A stretch of 64,000 bases of DNA from Streptomyces bikiniensis (GTDB lineage: Bacteria > Actinomycetota > Actinomycetes > Streptomycetales > Streptomycetaceae). The first letter of the stretch is position 1. Each line of letters begins with the position of its first letter. The position numbers were made by a program, and so were the translations under genes. The stretch is from positions 1 to 64,000 of the forward strand of contig JNWL01000025.1 in assembly GCA_000716465.1 (NCBI GenBank), written 5' to 3'. The notes under the pieces are model-generated. The model was given only the letters and a program-made list of their open reading frames with translations, was not told the DNA's origin and did no database searches. Of the stretch, positions 13,011-23,037 are shown one piece after another.

Positions 13011-13852
13011 CGATCTCCTTCGGCACCCGCCTGCGCTCCGCCATGGACGAGCGCGGCCCGCTCTGCGTCGGCATCGACCCGCACGCCGCCCTGCTCGACT
13101 CCTGGGGCCTCACCGACGACATCGCCGGCCTGGAGCGCTTCACCTTCACCGTCGTGGAAGCCCTCGCCGGCACCGTGGCCGTCTTCAAGCCGCAGTCCGC
13201 CTTCTTCGAGCGCTTCGGCTCGCGGGGCGTCGCCGTCCTGGAGCGCGCCGTCTCCGACCTGCGCGCGGCGGGCGGCCTGGTCGTCATGGACGCCAAGCGC
13301 GGGGACATCGGCTCCACCATGGCCGCCTACGCCGAGGCCTTCCTGCGCAAGGAGTCCCCGCTCTTCTCCGACGCGCTCACGGTCTCCCCGTACCTCGGCT
13401 ACGGCTCCCTGAAGCCGGCCGTCGACCTGGCCCGAGAGTCCGGCGCCGGCCTCTTCGTCCTGGCCCTCACCTCGAACCCGGAGGGGAGCGAGGTCCAGCG
13501 GGCCGTGCGCACCGACGACCCCGCCGGGCGGACGATCGGCGCGACGATGCTCGCCCACCTGGCCGAGGAGAACGCGGGGGAGGCCCCCATGGGCTCCTTC
13601 GGCGCGGTCGTCGGCGCCACCCTCGGCGACCTGTCCTCCTTCGATCTGGACATCAACGGCCCGCTCCTGGCCCCCGGCATCGGCGCCCAGGGCGCGACCC
13701 CCGCCGACCTCCCCGCCGTCTTCGGCGCGGCGGTCCGCAACGTCGTCCCGAACGTCAGCCGCGGGGTCCTGCGGCACGGCCCGGACGCGACCGCCCTGCG
13801 GGACTCGGCGCTCCGGTACGCGGACGAGATCCGCGCGACCGTCGGCGCGTAG
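13007..13852 (+). CDS. pyrF: Orotidine 5'-phosphate decarboxylase, type 2
   Basis: 281 residues, the longer actinobacterial form. It decarboxylates OMP to UMP, the last step. The catalytic DAKRGDIGSTM motif lies at about residues 95-105 (the Lys of DAKRGD is catalytic), and a late PNVSRGVL segment binds phosphate. GTG 13007 overlaps the pyrD stop. The frame runs open far upstream but only as a shadow. A strong hairpin at 13988-14029 ends the operon. Confidence 0.96.
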
Positions 13853-13987
13853 CCCCTCCGGGGGTGGGGCGCGGACCGGTCCGGGGCCAATCCGCAGGTC
13901 GGAGCGGATCGGGCCGGTTCCGGCCGCCGCCCCGGCCCACCGTCTCACCACTTGACGAAAACTTGGCTCAAAACCCGGTCGTTATGC

Positions 13988-14029
13988 CGGAAAAGTCCTG
14001 GTCGGTCGATGCTGACCAGGACTTTTCCG
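13988..14029 (+). terminator. Terminator of the pyr operon
   Basis: 16-bp perfect inverted repeat 13988-14003 / 14014-14029 with a 10-nt loop. The stem begins with CGGAAAAG and ends with CTTTTCCG, so it carries its own A and T tracts and could end transcription from either side. It lies 135 bp after pyrF; the 13853-13987 stretch holds no gene. Confidence 0.8.
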
Positions 14030-14038
14030 CTGTTCTCG

Positions 14039-14067
14039 CTGACTGGAGCGGCCTCGGCCGCTAGTCT
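14039..14067 (+). promoter_or_regulatory. sihF: Candidate sihF promoter
   Basis: CTGACT (14039-14044), 17 bp, TAGTCT (14062-14067) fits the Streptomyces housekeeping pattern and starts just after the pyr terminator. A second pair, TTGACC at 14101 and TAGGTT at 14131, has too long a spacer (24 bp) to be a normal promoter but could be two separate half elements. Confidence 0.4.
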
Positions 14068-14183
14068 CCGGGGCAGAGCAGGCGTTCAGCGGCCACTCCG
14101 TTGACCGTTGCTCCACTGGTGCGGGGCGACTAGGTTCCTCACCGGTCCGTATCCGACAGATCGACATCCGAGGTGACGTAGGC

Positions 14184-14507
14184 GTGGCTCTTCCGCCCCT
14201 TACCCCTGAACAGCGCGCTGCCGCGCTCGAGAAGGCCGCCGCGGCTCGCCGGGAGCGGGCCGAGGTCAAGAATCGACTCAAGCACTCCGGAGCCTCCCTC
14301 CACGAGGTCATCAAGACCGGCCAGGAGAACGACGTCATCGGCAAGATGAAGGTCTCCGCGCTCCTCGAGTCCCTGCCGGGCGTGGGCAAAGTCCGCGCCA
14401 AGCAGATCATGGAGCGGCTCGGCATCTCCGAGAGCCGCCGGGTGCGTGGTCTCGGCTCCAACCAGATCGCCTCCCTGGAGCGCGAGTTCGGCTCCACCGG
14501 CGCCTGA
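14184..14507 (+). CDS. sihF: Streptomyces integration host factor sIHF
   Basis: 107 residues. A basic N-terminal helix (about 1-50) is followed by a helix-two-turn-helix DNA-binding region (SLPGVGKVRAKQIMERLGI, about residues 64-82). This actinobacterial nucleoid protein is unrelated to E. coli IHF; it binds DNA non-specifically, influences topology and is needed for normal sporulation and antibiotic production in S. coelicolor. GTG 14184 start. It lies directly upstream of gmk and rpoZ, a conserved actinobacterial order. Confidence 0.95.
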   Translation: MALPPLTPEQRAAALEKAAAARRERAEVKNRLKHSGASLHEVIKTGQENDVIGKMKVSALLESLPGVGKVRAKQIMERLGISESRRVRGLGSNQIASLEREFGSTGA

Positions 14508-14567
14508 CCTTTCGGGACATTCCCGGCATGCGGCGTCCTCCCTGCGCAAGCAGGGGTGAACCACTGG

Positions 14568-14573
14568 AATAAT
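14568..14573 (+). promoter_or_regulatory. gmk: Candidate -10 for a leaderless gmk transcript
   Basis: AATAAT is followed by six bases (CGCTGC) and then the gmk ATG at 14580, placing the expected transcription start at or next to the A of ATG. A short stem CCTGC-GCAA-GCAGG lies just upstream (14541-14554). Confidence 0.4.
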
Positions 14574-14579
14574 CGCTGC

Positions 14580-15143
14580 ATGGCAGCAGAGGTACGTCCG
14601 CGGCTGACCGTGCTCTCCGGCCCCTCCGGGGTCGGCAAGAGCACGGTCGTCGCGCATATGCGCAAGGTCCACCCCGAGGTCTGGCTCTCGGTGTCGGCGA
14701 CGACGCGGAAGCCCCGCCCCGGCGAGAAGCACGGCGTCCACTACTTCTTCGTGGCGGACGACGAGTTCGACAAGCTGATCGCCAACGGCGAGCTCCTCGA
14801 ATGGGCCGAGTTCGCGGGCAACCGCTACGGCACCCCGCGCGGCGCGGTCCTCGACCGCCTCGACGCCGGCGAGCCCGTCCTCCTGGAGATCGACCTCCAG
14901 GGCGCCCGCCAGGTGAAGGACTCCATGCCCGAGTCCCAGCTGGTCTTCCTGGCCCCGCCGAGCTGGGAGGAGCTGGTCCGCCGCCTCACCGGCCGCGGCA
15001 CCGAGTCCCCCGAGGTCATCGAGCGCCGCCTCGACGCCGCGAAGGTCGAGCTGGCCGCCGAGTCCGAGTTCGACACCACCCTCGTCAACACCTCCGTCGA
15101 GGACGTCGCGCGCGAGCTGCTAACGTTGATGCACGTTGTCTGA
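14580..15143 (+). CDS. gmk: Guanylate kinase
   Basis: 187 residues. ATP-dependent GMP to GDP conversion. Walker [10 protein letters not shown] lies near the N-terminus, followed by [19 protein letters not shown] (the GMP-binding signature) and a lid with [12 protein letters not shown] 14580 is preferred over GTG 14556 because it gives the normal length and lies six bases after an AATAAT -10-like box; GTG 14556 would add eight unconserved-looking residues. 28 bp separate it from rpoZ. Confidence 0.95.
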   Translation: MAAEVRPRLTVLSGPSGVGKSTVVAHMRKVHPEVWLSVSATTRKPRPGEKHGVHYFFVADDEFDKLIANGELLEWAEFAGNRYGTPRGAVLDRLDAGEPVLLEIDLQGARQVKDSMPESQLVFLAPPSWEELVRRLTGRGTESPEVIERRLDAAKVELAAESEFDTTLVNTSVEDVARELLTLMHVV

Positions 15144-15171
15144 TCTTTTTTCCATCTTCGGAAGGTAGAGC

Positions 15172-15444
15172 GTGTCCTCTTCCATCACCGCGCCCGAGGG
15201 CATCATCAACCCACCGATCGACGAGCTGCTCGAGGCCACCGACTCGAAGTACAGCCTCGTGATCTACGCGGCCAAGCGCGCGCGTCAGATCAACGCGTAC
15301 TACTCCCAGCTCGGCGAGGGCCTGCTGGAGTACGTGGGTCCGCTCGTCGACACCCACGTCCACGAGAAGCCGCTCTCGATCGCGCTGCGCGAGATCAACG
15401 CGGGCCTGCTGACGTCCGAGGCCATCGAGGGCCCGGCGCAGTAA
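15172..15444 (+). CDS. rpoZ: RNA polymerase omega subunit
   Basis: 90 residues. It supports folding and assembly of beta-prime. The conserved core [21 protein letters not shown] (positions 24-44) is clear. GTG start 15172 with GGAAGG at 15160-15165. The gmk-rpoZ pair is conserved across bacteria. A perfect 16-bp terminator stem lies just downstream. Confidence 0.96.
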   Translation: MSSSITAPEGIINPPIDELLEATDSKYSLVIYAAKRARQINAYYSQLGEGLLEYVGPLVDTHVHEKPLSIALREINAGLLTSEAIEGPAQ

Positions 15445-15470
15445 GCGCACGTCGCTCGTCATATCTGTCA

Positions 15471-15505
15471 CCACGGGCCCGGCGGAACATCCGCCGGGCC
15501 CGTGG
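15471..15505 (+). terminator. rpoZ terminator
   Basis: Perfect 16-bp inverted repeat CCACGGGCCCGGCGGA (15471-15486) / 15490-15505 with a 3-nt loop, 26 bp after the rpoZ stop, followed by TGTCT. Confidence 0.85.
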
Positions 15506-15564
15506 TGTCTCATGGAGTCGTACGCATCCGAGTGCGCGTCCGAGTGCGGGGAGTCGTGGAAGTC

Positions 15565-16776
15565 GTGGCAAAGCCGAAGGTCGTCCTGGGCGTCAGCGGC
15601 GGCATCGCCGCCTACAAGGCGTGCGAGCTGCTCCGCAGGCTCACCGAGTCGGGCCACGACGTCAGGGTCGTGCCCACCGCCTCCGCACTGCACTTCGTCG
15701 GCGAGGCCACCTGGTCCGCGCTCTCCGGCAACCCCGTCTCCGCCGAGGTGTGGGAGTCCGTCCACGAGGTGCCGCACGTGCGCATCGGCCAGGCCGCCGA
15801 CCTCGTCGTGGTCGCCCCCGCCACCGCGGACATGCTCGCCAAGGCCGCCCACGGCCTCGCCGACGACCTGCTCACCAACACGCTGCTCACCGCGCGCTGT
15901 CCCGTCGTCTTCGCCCCCGCCATGCACACCGAGATGTGGGAGCACCCGGCGACCCGGGAGAACGTGGCGACCCTGCGCCGCCGCGGCGCCGTCGTCATCG
16001 AGCCCGCCGTCGGCCGCCTCACCGGCGTCGACACCGGCAAGGGCCGGCTCCCCGACCCCGGCGAGATCTTCGAGGTGTGCCGCCGGGTCCTGGCCCGGGG
16101 CGCCACCGCCCCCGACCTCGCCGGCCGCCACGTCGTGGTCAGCGCGGGCGGCACCCGCGAGCCCCTCGACCCCGTCCGCTACCTGGGCAACCGCTCCTCC
16201 GGCAAGCAGGGCTACGCCCTCGCCCGGGCCGCCGCCGCCCGGGGCGCCCGGGTCACCCTCGTCGAGGCCAACACCGGCCTCCCCGACCCGGCCGGCGTCG
16301 ACGTCGTCCGGGTCGGCACCGCCGTCCAGCTCCGCGAGGCCGTCCTCAAGGCCGTCGCCGACGCCGACGCGGTGGTCATGGCCGCCGCCGTCGCCGACTT
16401 CCGCCCCGCCGTCTACGCCCCCGGTAAGATCAAGAAGAAGGGCGACGACGGCGCCCCCGTCGTCGAACTCGTCCGCAACCCCGACATCCTCGCCGAGCTC
16501 TCCGCCGACCGGCCCCTGCCCGGCCAGGTGGTCGTCGGCTTCGCCGCAGAGACCGACGACGTCCTCGCCAACGGGCGCGAGAAGCTCGCCCGCAAGGGCT
16601 GCGACCTCCTCGTCGTCAACGAGGTGGGGGAGCGCAAGACCTTCGGCTCCGAGGAGAACGAGGCCGTGGTGCTCGCCGCGGACGGCGCCGAGACCCCCGT
16701 GCCGTACGGCCCGAAGGAAGCGCTCGCCGAGACGGTCTGGGACCTGGTCCTGCCCCGACTGCGTCCCACGGACTGA
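15565..16776 (+). CDS. coaBC: Bifunctional phosphopantothenoylcysteine decarboxylase / synthetase
   Basis: 403 residues, two coenzyme A biosynthesis steps in one protein. The N-terminal CoaC flavoprotein half (to about 190) has VSGGIAAYKACELL, the active-site His in PHVRIGQAADL and PAMHTEMW. The C-terminal CoaB half has SAGGTREPLDPVR-LGNRSSGKQG and the KIKKK segment. I chose GTG 15565 (MAKPKVVLGVSGG...), which places the start where the family begins; GTGs at 15544 and 15556 are alternatives, and the longer frame back to 15502 overlaps the rpoZ terminator and reads only V/R repeats. Confidence 0.95.
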   Translation: MAKPKVVLGVSGGIAAYKACELLRRLTESGHDVRVVPTASALHFVGEATWSALSGNPVSAEVWESVHEVPHVRIGQAADLVVVAPATADMLAKAAHGLADDLLTNTLLTARCPVVFAPAMHTEMWEHPATRENVATLRRRGAVVIEPAVGRLTGVDTGKGRLPDPGEIFEVCRRVLARGATAPDLAGRHVVVSAGGTREPLDPVRYLGNRSSGKQGYALARAAAARGARVTLVEANTGLPDPAGVDVVRVGTAVQLREAVLKAVADADAVVMAAAVADFRPAVYAPGKIKKKGDDGAPVVELVRNPDILAELSADRPLPGQVVVGFAAETDDVLANGREKLARKGCDLLVVNEVGERKTFGSEENEAVVLAADGAETPVPYGPKEALAETVWDLVLPRLRPTD

Positions 16777-16862
16777 GATGTCCGGGTCCGGCCACCGGCC
16801 GGTGCGCCGTCACCCGGGAGGAGGGGGACGAAACACCTCCTCGCGAGTGATTCGCGTCCCAC

Positions 16863-16906
16863 CGGAACGGACGTTCCGCCCTTGTCGGCGGCCGGTTCCG
16901 GCCGCC
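16863..16906 (+). promoter_or_regulatory. Two inverted repeats between coaBC and metK
   Basis: CGGAAC-GGAC-GTTCCG (16863-16878) is an operator-like palindrome. Nine bases later GGCGGCCGG-TT-CCGGCCGCC (16887-16906) is a strong hairpin that could terminate coaBC transcription. A TAGACT box (16958-16963) closer to metK could be its -10. The rest of the 269-bp gap shows nothing further. Confidence 0.45.
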
Positions 16907-17045
16907 GTGGGGCATTCGCCGGGCGAGACACCTGGTCCACAGCCCGACCACGACCGATAGACTGTTCGTGGAACGTCGCGGGGCGCAGCCCCCTGCCGGT
17001 CCGAGCCACGAGTAGCCAGCAGCCGCTGCAACCCCAGGGAGCGTT

Positions 17046-18254
<1,209 letters not shown>

Positions 18255-18272
18255 GTCCCGGACGCACGTGAC

Positions 18273-18309
18273 CGGAGCCCGGCACCCCGCGAAGGGGCGC
18301 CGGGCTCCG
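18273..18309 (+). terminator. metK terminator
   Basis: Inverted repeat CGGAGCCCGGCACCCC (18273-18288) / 18294-18309, 15 of 16 pairs, 5-nt loop, 18 bp after the metK stop. Confidence 0.8.
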
Positions 18310-18350
18310 TCGTGTCCGGGCTGTCGGTGGCGTCTGGTAGGTATGGGGCC

Positions 18351-20483
18351 GTGAGCAGCGAGAACGAGAAGCCCTCCGAGGAACCCGAGCAGCTCGCGCT
18401 CATTCGGGAGACCGTGCGGAAGGCGAAGGTGCCGAAGGCCAAGCCGCGGACCTGGCGGGGGGCCGCCCTCGCCAAGGAGCTGCCCGTCGCCCGGGTCGTC
18501 GTCAACAAGGGCGTGCTCCACCTCGACCAGTTCTTCGACTACGCGGTCCCCGAGGAGCTGGACGGGGCCGCCCGGCCCGGGGTGCGGGTGCGGGTGCGGT
18601 TCGGGGCCGGGGCGCACCAGGTCAAGAACGGGCGCCGGGAGGGCGGCCGGCTCATCGACGGCTTCCTGGTCGAGCGCCGGGCCGAGTCCGACTACTCCGG
18701 ACCGCTCGCCGCCCTCGCCGACGTCGTCTCCCCGGAACCGGTCCTCGGACCCGAGCTGCTCGGCCTCGCCCGGGCCGTCGCCGACCGGTACGCGGGCAGC
18801 CTCGCCGACGTGCTCCAGCTCGCCGTGCCGCCGCGCAGCGCCGCCGCCGAGCGCCGCCCCTCCCCGGAGCCGCTGCCGCCGCCGGACGCCCCGGAGCCGG
18901 GCAGCTGGACGCGGTACGAGCAGGGGCCCGCCTTCCTGGACTCCCTCGCGGGCGGCGGGGCGCCCCGGGCCGTGTGGAACGCGCTGCCGGGGCCGTACTG
19001 GGCCGAGGAGATCGCCCGCGCCGTCGCCGCGACCCTCGCCTCCGGGCGCGGCGCCCTCGTCGTCGTCCCCGACGGGCGGGCCGCCGACCGGGTCGACGCG
19101 GCTCTGACCGGCGTCCTGGGGGAGGGGCGGCACGTGCTGCTCACCGCCGAGGCGGGCCCCGAGAAGCGGTACGCGCGCTGGCTCGCCGTGCGGCGCGGTG
19201 CGGTGCGGGCCGTCGTCGGCACCCGGGCGGCGATGTTCGCCCCCGTACGGGACCTCGGGCTCGTGGTCGTCTGGGACGACGGCGACGGCAGCCACAGCGA
19301 ACCGCACGCCCCGCAGCCCCACGCGCGCGAGGTGCTGCTGCTGCGCGCCGCCCACGACCGGTGCGCCTTCCTCCTGGGCGGCACGAGCTGCACCGTCGAG
19401 GCCGCCCAGCTCGTCGAGTCCGGCTGGGCCCGGGCGCTGACCGCCGGACGCGAGCAGGTCCGCGCCGCCGCCCCCCTGGTCCGTACCGTCGGCGACGGCG
19501 AACTTGCCCGGGACGAGGCGGCGCGCGCCGCCCGGCTCCCCTCGCTCGCCTGGCAGACCGTGCGGGAGGGCCTGAAGACCGGTCCGGTGCTCGTCCAGGT
19601 GCCCCGCCGGGGATACGTGCCCAGGCTGGCCTGCGAGCGCTGCCGGACGCCCGCCCGCTGCCGGCACTGCGCCGGGCCCCTGGAGGCCCCCGAGCAGCGG
19701 GAGCTGCGCTGCGGCTGGTGCGGGCGCGACGCCCCCGACTGGCACTGCGTCGAGTGCGGCTCGACCCGGCTGCGCGCCCAGGTGGTCGGCGCCCGGCGGA
19801 CCGCCGAGGAGCTCGGCCGGGCCTTCCCGGCCGTGCCGGTCCGCACCTCGGGCCGTGACCACGTCCTGGACAGCGTGCCCGGGCGGCCCGCGCTCGTCGT
19901 CTCCACGCCCGGCGCCGAGCCCGTCGCCGAGGGCGGCTACGCGGCCGCGCTGCTCCTCGACGGCTGGGCCATGCTCGGCCGCCCCGACCTGCGCGCGGGC
20001 GAGGAGGCGCTGCGCCGCTGGATCGACGCGGCCTCCCTGGTGCGGGGGCAGGCCGAGGGCGGCACGGTCGTCGTGGTGGCCGAGCCGACGCTGCGGCCGG
20101 TGCAGGCGCTCGTCCGCTGGGACCCGGTCGGGCACGCCCGGCGCGAGCTGGCCGAGCGCGCCGAGCTGGGCTTCCCGCCGGTCTCCCGGATGGCCGCGGT
20201 GAGCGGCCCGCCGGAGGCCGTCGAGGGCTTCCTGGCGGCGGTCGCGCTGCCCCCCGACGCCGAGGTCCTCGGCCCCGTGCCGCTGCCCGTGGTGCGCCCC
20301 GGCGGTACCCGCCGGCCCGGCGACCCGCCGCCGGGCGAGCAGTGGGACCGGGCCCTGGTCCGGGTCCCGCCGGGCAGCGGCGCGGCCCTGGCGGCCGCCC
20401 TCAAGCAGGCCCGGGCGGCCCGCACGGCACGCGGCGGCGGTGACCCGGTACGCATCCGCGTGGACCCGCCGGACATCGGCTGA
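18351..20483 (+). CDS. priA: PriA-like replication restart protein lacking helicase motifs
   Basis: 710 residues with PriA layout: N-terminal 3'-end-binding domain, helicase-fold region, Cys cluster and C-terminal domain. The eight zinc-binding Cys (about 428-475, LACERCRTPARCRHC and LRCGWCG...WHCVECGS) are kept. The Walker A position reads LPGPYWAEE (212-220) instead of GSGKTE, and the DEEH box reads WDDGDGSH (308-315), so ATP hydrolysis is very unlikely. Loss of helicase motifs is known for actinobacterial PriA. GTG 18351 lies eight bases after TAGGTA, so the message may be leaderless. Confidence 0.93.
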   Translation: MSSENEKPSEEPEQLALIRETVRKAKVPKAKPRTWRGAALAKELPVARVVVNKGVLHLDQFFDYAVPEELDGAARPGVRVRVRFGAGAHQVKNGRREGGRLIDGFLVERRAESDYSGPLAALADVVSPEPVLGPELLGLARAVADRYAGSLADVLQLAVPPRSAAAERRPSPEPLPPPDAPEPGSWTRYEQGPAFLDSLAGGGAPRAVWNALPGPYWAEEIARAVAATLASGRGALVVVPDGRAADRVDAALTGVLGEGRHVLLTAEAGPEKRYARWLAVRRGAVRAVVGTRAAMFAPVRDLGLVVVWDDGDGSHSEPHAPQPHAREVLLLRAAHDRCAFLLGGTSCTVEAAQLVESGWARALTAGREQVRAAAPLVRTVGDGELARDEAARAARLPSLAWQTVREGLKTGPVLVQVPRRGYVPRLACERCRTPARCRHCAGPLEAPEQRELRCGWCGRDAPDWHCVECGSTRLRAQVVGARRTAEELGRAFPAVPVRTSGRDHVLDSVPGRPALVVSTPGAEPVAEGGYAAALLLDGWAMLGRPDLRAGEEALRRWIDAASLVRGQAEGGTVVVVAEPTLRPVQALVRWDPVGHARRELAERAELGFPPVSRMAAVSGPPEAVEGFLAAVALPPDAEVLGPVPLPVVRPGGTRRPGDPPPGEQWDRALVRVPPGSGAALAAALKQARAARTARGGGDPVRIRVDPPDIG

Positions 20484-20522
20484 GGCGGGGCCGCCCCGCG
20501 AGGTGCGGAGGACGCGGTTCCT

Positions 20523-20688
20523 CCGGTACGGATGCGGGACGGCCGTTCGGGCCCTCCCGTACGGACGAGAGACGGCCGTCCCGGTTCTCCCGCAGGGACG
20601 CGGGACGGCAGCCCGGGTCCTTCCGCACGGACGCGGGACGGCCCCGCCTCTCCCCGTACGGGCGCGAGACGGCCGCCCGTCCCACGAG
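20523..20688 (+). repeat. Five-copy 33-bp tandem repeat array
   Basis: Five imperfect units aligned on GTACGGACGCGGGACGGCC-like cores begin near 20526, 20559, 20592, 20625 and 20656 (spacing 33, 33, 33, 31). It fills the gap between convergent priA and the helix-turn-helix gene; the last unit becomes the left arm of the terminator hairpin. Although 33 is a multiple of three, no frame has a credible start signal. Confidence 0.8.
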
Positions 20689-20702
20689 GGGCGGGCGGCC
20701 GT
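20669..20702. terminator. Bidirectional terminator between priA and the convergent HTH gene
   Basis: Inverted repeat ACGGCCGCCCGTCCC (20669-20683) / 20688-20702 with a 4-nt loop and a single G-T pair, between two convergent genes. Confidence 0.75.
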
Positions 20703-20726
20703 GGCGTCTCGTGCGGCGGGTGCCGC

Positions 20727-21245
20727 TCAGACGTTGCGGGGTGCGGGGAAGGCCGGCGGGCGGGGGTCCTCGCGGAGGGCGGAGCCGCCCGTGGACGGCT
20801 GCGGCGGCATCGAGCGGGCGGCGGGGACCGACGGGACGGGGCGGATCCCGCCCGGCTCCATCCCGTGCTCCTGCTCCGCGACGGCGCTCTGCCGGGACGC
20901 CCGGCGGGCGCCGTAGCGGCGGTGGACGGCCTGCTTGGTGACCCCGAGCGCGGACCCCACCGCGTCCCACGAGAAACCGAGCGAGCGGTCGAAGTCGACG
21001 GCCGCGGTCACCAGGGTCTCGACGCTGTCCCGCAGCTCCTGGGCGAGTCGTACGGTCGGGGCGGGCGCGCGCCCGTAGACGACGAAGCCCGTCGACGGGC
21101 CGGAGCGGCGAGGGCGGTAGACATTGCCCAACTGGGCCGTGAGCGTGCGCAGCGCGTCCACCTGCCGCCGGACCCGCTCGATGTCCCGCACGAGCAGGTG
21201 CAGACTCGCCCGGGCTTGGGCGTCGTGGGTTGCGTGGTCGGCCAT
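20727..21245 (-). CDS. Helix-turn-helix protein, conserved Streptomyces hypothetical
   Basis: 172 residues. An N-terminal helical, heptad-rich region (about 10-45, [21 protein letters not shown]) is followed by a sigma-4-like helix-turn-helix (92-111, [21 protein letters not shown]) and a Pro/Ser-rich tail. ATG 21245 ([10 protein letters not shown]) is preferred to the longer frame from 21314, whose added residues look non-coding. Divergent from fmt. Probably a DNA-binding protein of the small family that places a [12 protein letters not shown] recognition helix after an alpha-helical hairpin; targets unknown. An inverted repeat GGTCAA-N6-TTGACC lies about 65 bp upstream. Confidence 0.85.
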   Translation of the reverse strand: MADHATHDAQARASLHLLVRDIERVRRQVDALRTLTAQLGNVYRPRRSGPSTGFVVYGRAPAPTVRLAQELRDSVETLVTAAVDFDRSLGFSWDAVGSALGVTKQAVHRRYGARRASRQSAVAEQEHGMEPGGIRPVPSVPAARSMPPQPSTGGSALREDPRPPAFPAPRNV

Positions 21246-21308
21246 GTGAAAGCCTCTCGAACCGGCGATGGAGGGGCGGGTCGCGAGAGGAGCGGCGCGA
21301 CCCGATGA

Positions 21309-21326
21309 GGTCAATCTCTCTTGACC
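21309..21326. promoter_or_regulatory. Inverted repeat in the HTH gene / fmt divergent region
   Basis: GGTCAATCTCTCTTGACC: 6-bp arms GGTCAA/TTGACC with a 6-bp spacer. Each arm is also a TTGACC -35-like hexamer pointing outward. No good -10 follows on either side at 17 bp, so an operator reading is as likely as a pair of promoters. Confidence 0.4.
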
Positions 21327-21513
21327 AACGCGCCACCGGGAGTTGGGTCACGCTGCGGGGGCGTACACGCATATGCGCGGGGCGCCCGCCCCCGCGTACG
21401 CCCCCTCCGCCCCTCTCCGGCCCCGGCCCCGCGGGCCCCGCGTGGGCGGCGGAACACCCCCTAGACTGGTGCGCTGCCCGCAACGCCCCCGGAGAGACAG
21501 GCAGTCGCCACCC

Positions 21514-22446
21514 ATGAAGCTCGTCTTCGCAGGCACCCCCGAGGTCGCCGTTCCCGCCCTGGACGCCCTGATCGCCTCCGAGCGGCACGAGGTGGCCGCG
21601 GTGGTCACCCGGCCCGACGCCCCGGCGGGGCGCGGCCGGCGGCTCGTCGCGAGCCCGGTGGCCCAGCGGGCGGAGGAGGCGGGGATCGAGGTCCTGAAGC
21701 CGGCCAGGCCCCGCGACGAGGACTTCCTCGCCCGGCTGCGGGAGATCGCGCCGGACTGCTGCCCGGTCGTCGCGTACGGCGCGCTGCTGCCCAAGGTCGC
21801 CCTCGACGTCCCGGCCCGCGGCTGGGTGAACCTGCACTTCTCGCTGCTGCCCGCGTGGCGCGGCGCGGCCCCCGTGCAGCACGCGCTGATGGCGGGCGAC
21901 CAGGTGACCGGCGCCTCGACCTTCCTGATCGAGGAGGGCCTGGACTCGGGGCCGGTCTACGGCGTGGTCACCGAGGACGTGCGCCCGACCGACACCAGCG
22001 GCGACCTGCTGACCCGGCTCGCCTTCGCCGGCGCCGGGCTGCTCGCCGCGACCATGGACGGCATCGAGGACGGCACGCTCCAGGCCGTCCCGCAGCCCGT
22101 CGAGGGCGTCACCCTCGCCCCGAAGATCCAGGTCGAGGACGCCCACGTCGACTTCGCCGCCCCCGCGCTGCGGGTGGACCGCGTGGTGCGCGGCTGCACC
22201 CCGGCCCCCGGCGCCTGGACCGTCTTCCGGGGCGAGCGCCTCAAGCTGATCCAGGCCGTGCCCCTCCCGGACCGCACCGACCTGGCGCCGGGCGAGCTGT
22301 CGGTCGGCAAGAACAACGTGTACGCGGGCACCGGCTCGTACGCCGTCGAACTCCTCTGGGTCCAGCCCCAGGGCAAGAAGCCGATGAAGGCCGCCGACTG
22401 GGCCCGCGGGGTGCGGATCGCCCCGGGGGAGCGCCTGGGCGCGTAG
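21514..22446 (+). CDS. fmt: Methionyl-tRNA formyltransferase
   Basis: 310 residues. It formylates initiator Met-tRNA with 10-formyl-THF. The catalytic core [20 protein letters not shown] carries the Asn/His pair, and the Asp lies in [10 protein letters not shown]. The C-terminal OB-like domain (from about 205) binds tRNA. ATG 21514 starts the family-like sequence [10 protein letters not shown]; the longer frame from 21343 is Pro-rich filler. TAGACT at 21462-21467 is a possible -10. rsmB is the next same-strand gene. Confidence 0.96.
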   Translation: MKLVFAGTPEVAVPALDALIASERHEVAAVVTRPDAPAGRGRRLVASPVAQRAEEAGIEVLKPARPRDEDFLARLREIAPDCCPVVAYGALLPKVALDVPARGWVNLHFSLLPAWRGAAPVQHALMAGDQVTGASTFLIEEGLDSGPVYGVVTEDVRPTDTSGDLLTRLAFAGAGLLAATMDGIEDGTLQAVPQPVEGVTLAPKIQVEDAHVDFAAPALRVDRVVRGCTPAPGAWTVFRGERLKLIQAVPLPDRTDLAPGELSVGKNNVYAGTGSYAVELLWVQPQGKKPMKAADWARGVRIAPGERLGA

Positions 22447-22454
22447 CCCTGGGG

Positions 22455-22565
22455 CCGGGATCGGCCCCGGACCGGGATCGGCCCCGGACCGGGATCGGCC
22501 CCGGACCGGGATCGGCCCCGGACCGGGATCGGCCCTGGGACCGGGATCGGCCCCGGATCGGGATC
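22455..22565. repeat. Seven-copy 17-bp tandem repeat between fmt and the amphi-Trp gene
   Basis: Unit GGGATCGGCCCCGGACC recurs with GGGATC starting at 22457, 22474, 22491, 22508, 22525, 22543 and 22560 (period 17, once 18). The array starts about 10 bp after the fmt stop and its last copy touches the stop codon of the convergent gene at 22564. Period 17 excludes a coding repeat. Neighbouring units can pair (GGGGCCG/CGGCCCC), so the array can form alternative stems and may act as the terminator here. Confidence 0.85.
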
Positions 22566-23034
22566 AGGAGGACGGGGCGGAACGCTTCGCGGGTGCGCTC
22601 CTGCGGGTGCCGGTCCCGGTCCCGGAGCGCTTGGGCTTGGGTTCGGGCGGGGCGGCCTTGCGCTGCCCGGCCCTCTCTTTCCTCCCGGCCGGAGTCTTCG
22701 CGGGCCTCCGCGTCTCCGTGGCCTCCTCGGCCTCCGCGGTCTCCTCGGGCTCTGCGGTCCTCTCGGGCTCCGCGGACCTCCTGGACTTCCCGCGTTCCGG
22801 GCGGGCCCCCGCGACCGGCCACTTCAGCTCGATCTCCAGCTCCACCTCGCCCTCCCCCGTTTCGACCTCGATCTCCGTCCGGAGTTCGTCCGGGACGTGC
22901 AGGCCGAGCCTGCCGTGGCCGATGTCCCACTCGACGTCCCCGCCCTCCTTCAGGGCGGTCGCGAGCGCCATCAGCTGCTCCGCGGCTTCGAGGCGCGAGA
23001 CGGAACGCTTCTGTTCGAACTTCAGGTCCTTCAT
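22564..23034 (-). CDS. Amphi-Trp domain protein with basic Ala/Pro/Lys tail
   Basis: 156 residues. The first 75 form an amphi-Trp domain (MKDLKFEQKRSVSRLEAAEQ ... WDIGHGRLGLHVPDEL ... ELEIELKWP), a small domain known mainly from haloarchaea and actinobacteria with no proven biochemical role. Residues 78-156 are low-complexity Glu/Ala then Lys/Arg/Pro-rich sequence, reminiscent of histone-like tails, and may bind nucleic acid. It follows the HdeD-like gene by 3 bp in one transcription unit. Its stop is embedded in the 17-bp repeat array. Confidence 0.85.
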   Translation of the reverse strand: MKDLKFEQKRSVSRLEAAEQLMALATALKEGGDVEWDIGHGRLGLHVPDELRTEIEVETGEGEVELEIELKWPVAGARPERGKSRRSAEPERTAEPEETAEAEEATETRRPAKTPAGRKERAGQRKAAPPEPKPKRSGTGTGTRRSAPAKRSAPSS

Positions 23035-23037
23035 GGC

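Noticed and set aside
16777..17045. SAM riboswitch before metK
   Set aside because: I could not match a SAM-I, SAM-II or SAM-IV core; only two simple inverted repeats are seen.
20523..20702. CRISPR array
   Set aside because: Units are contiguous with no unique spacers, and no cas gene is present.
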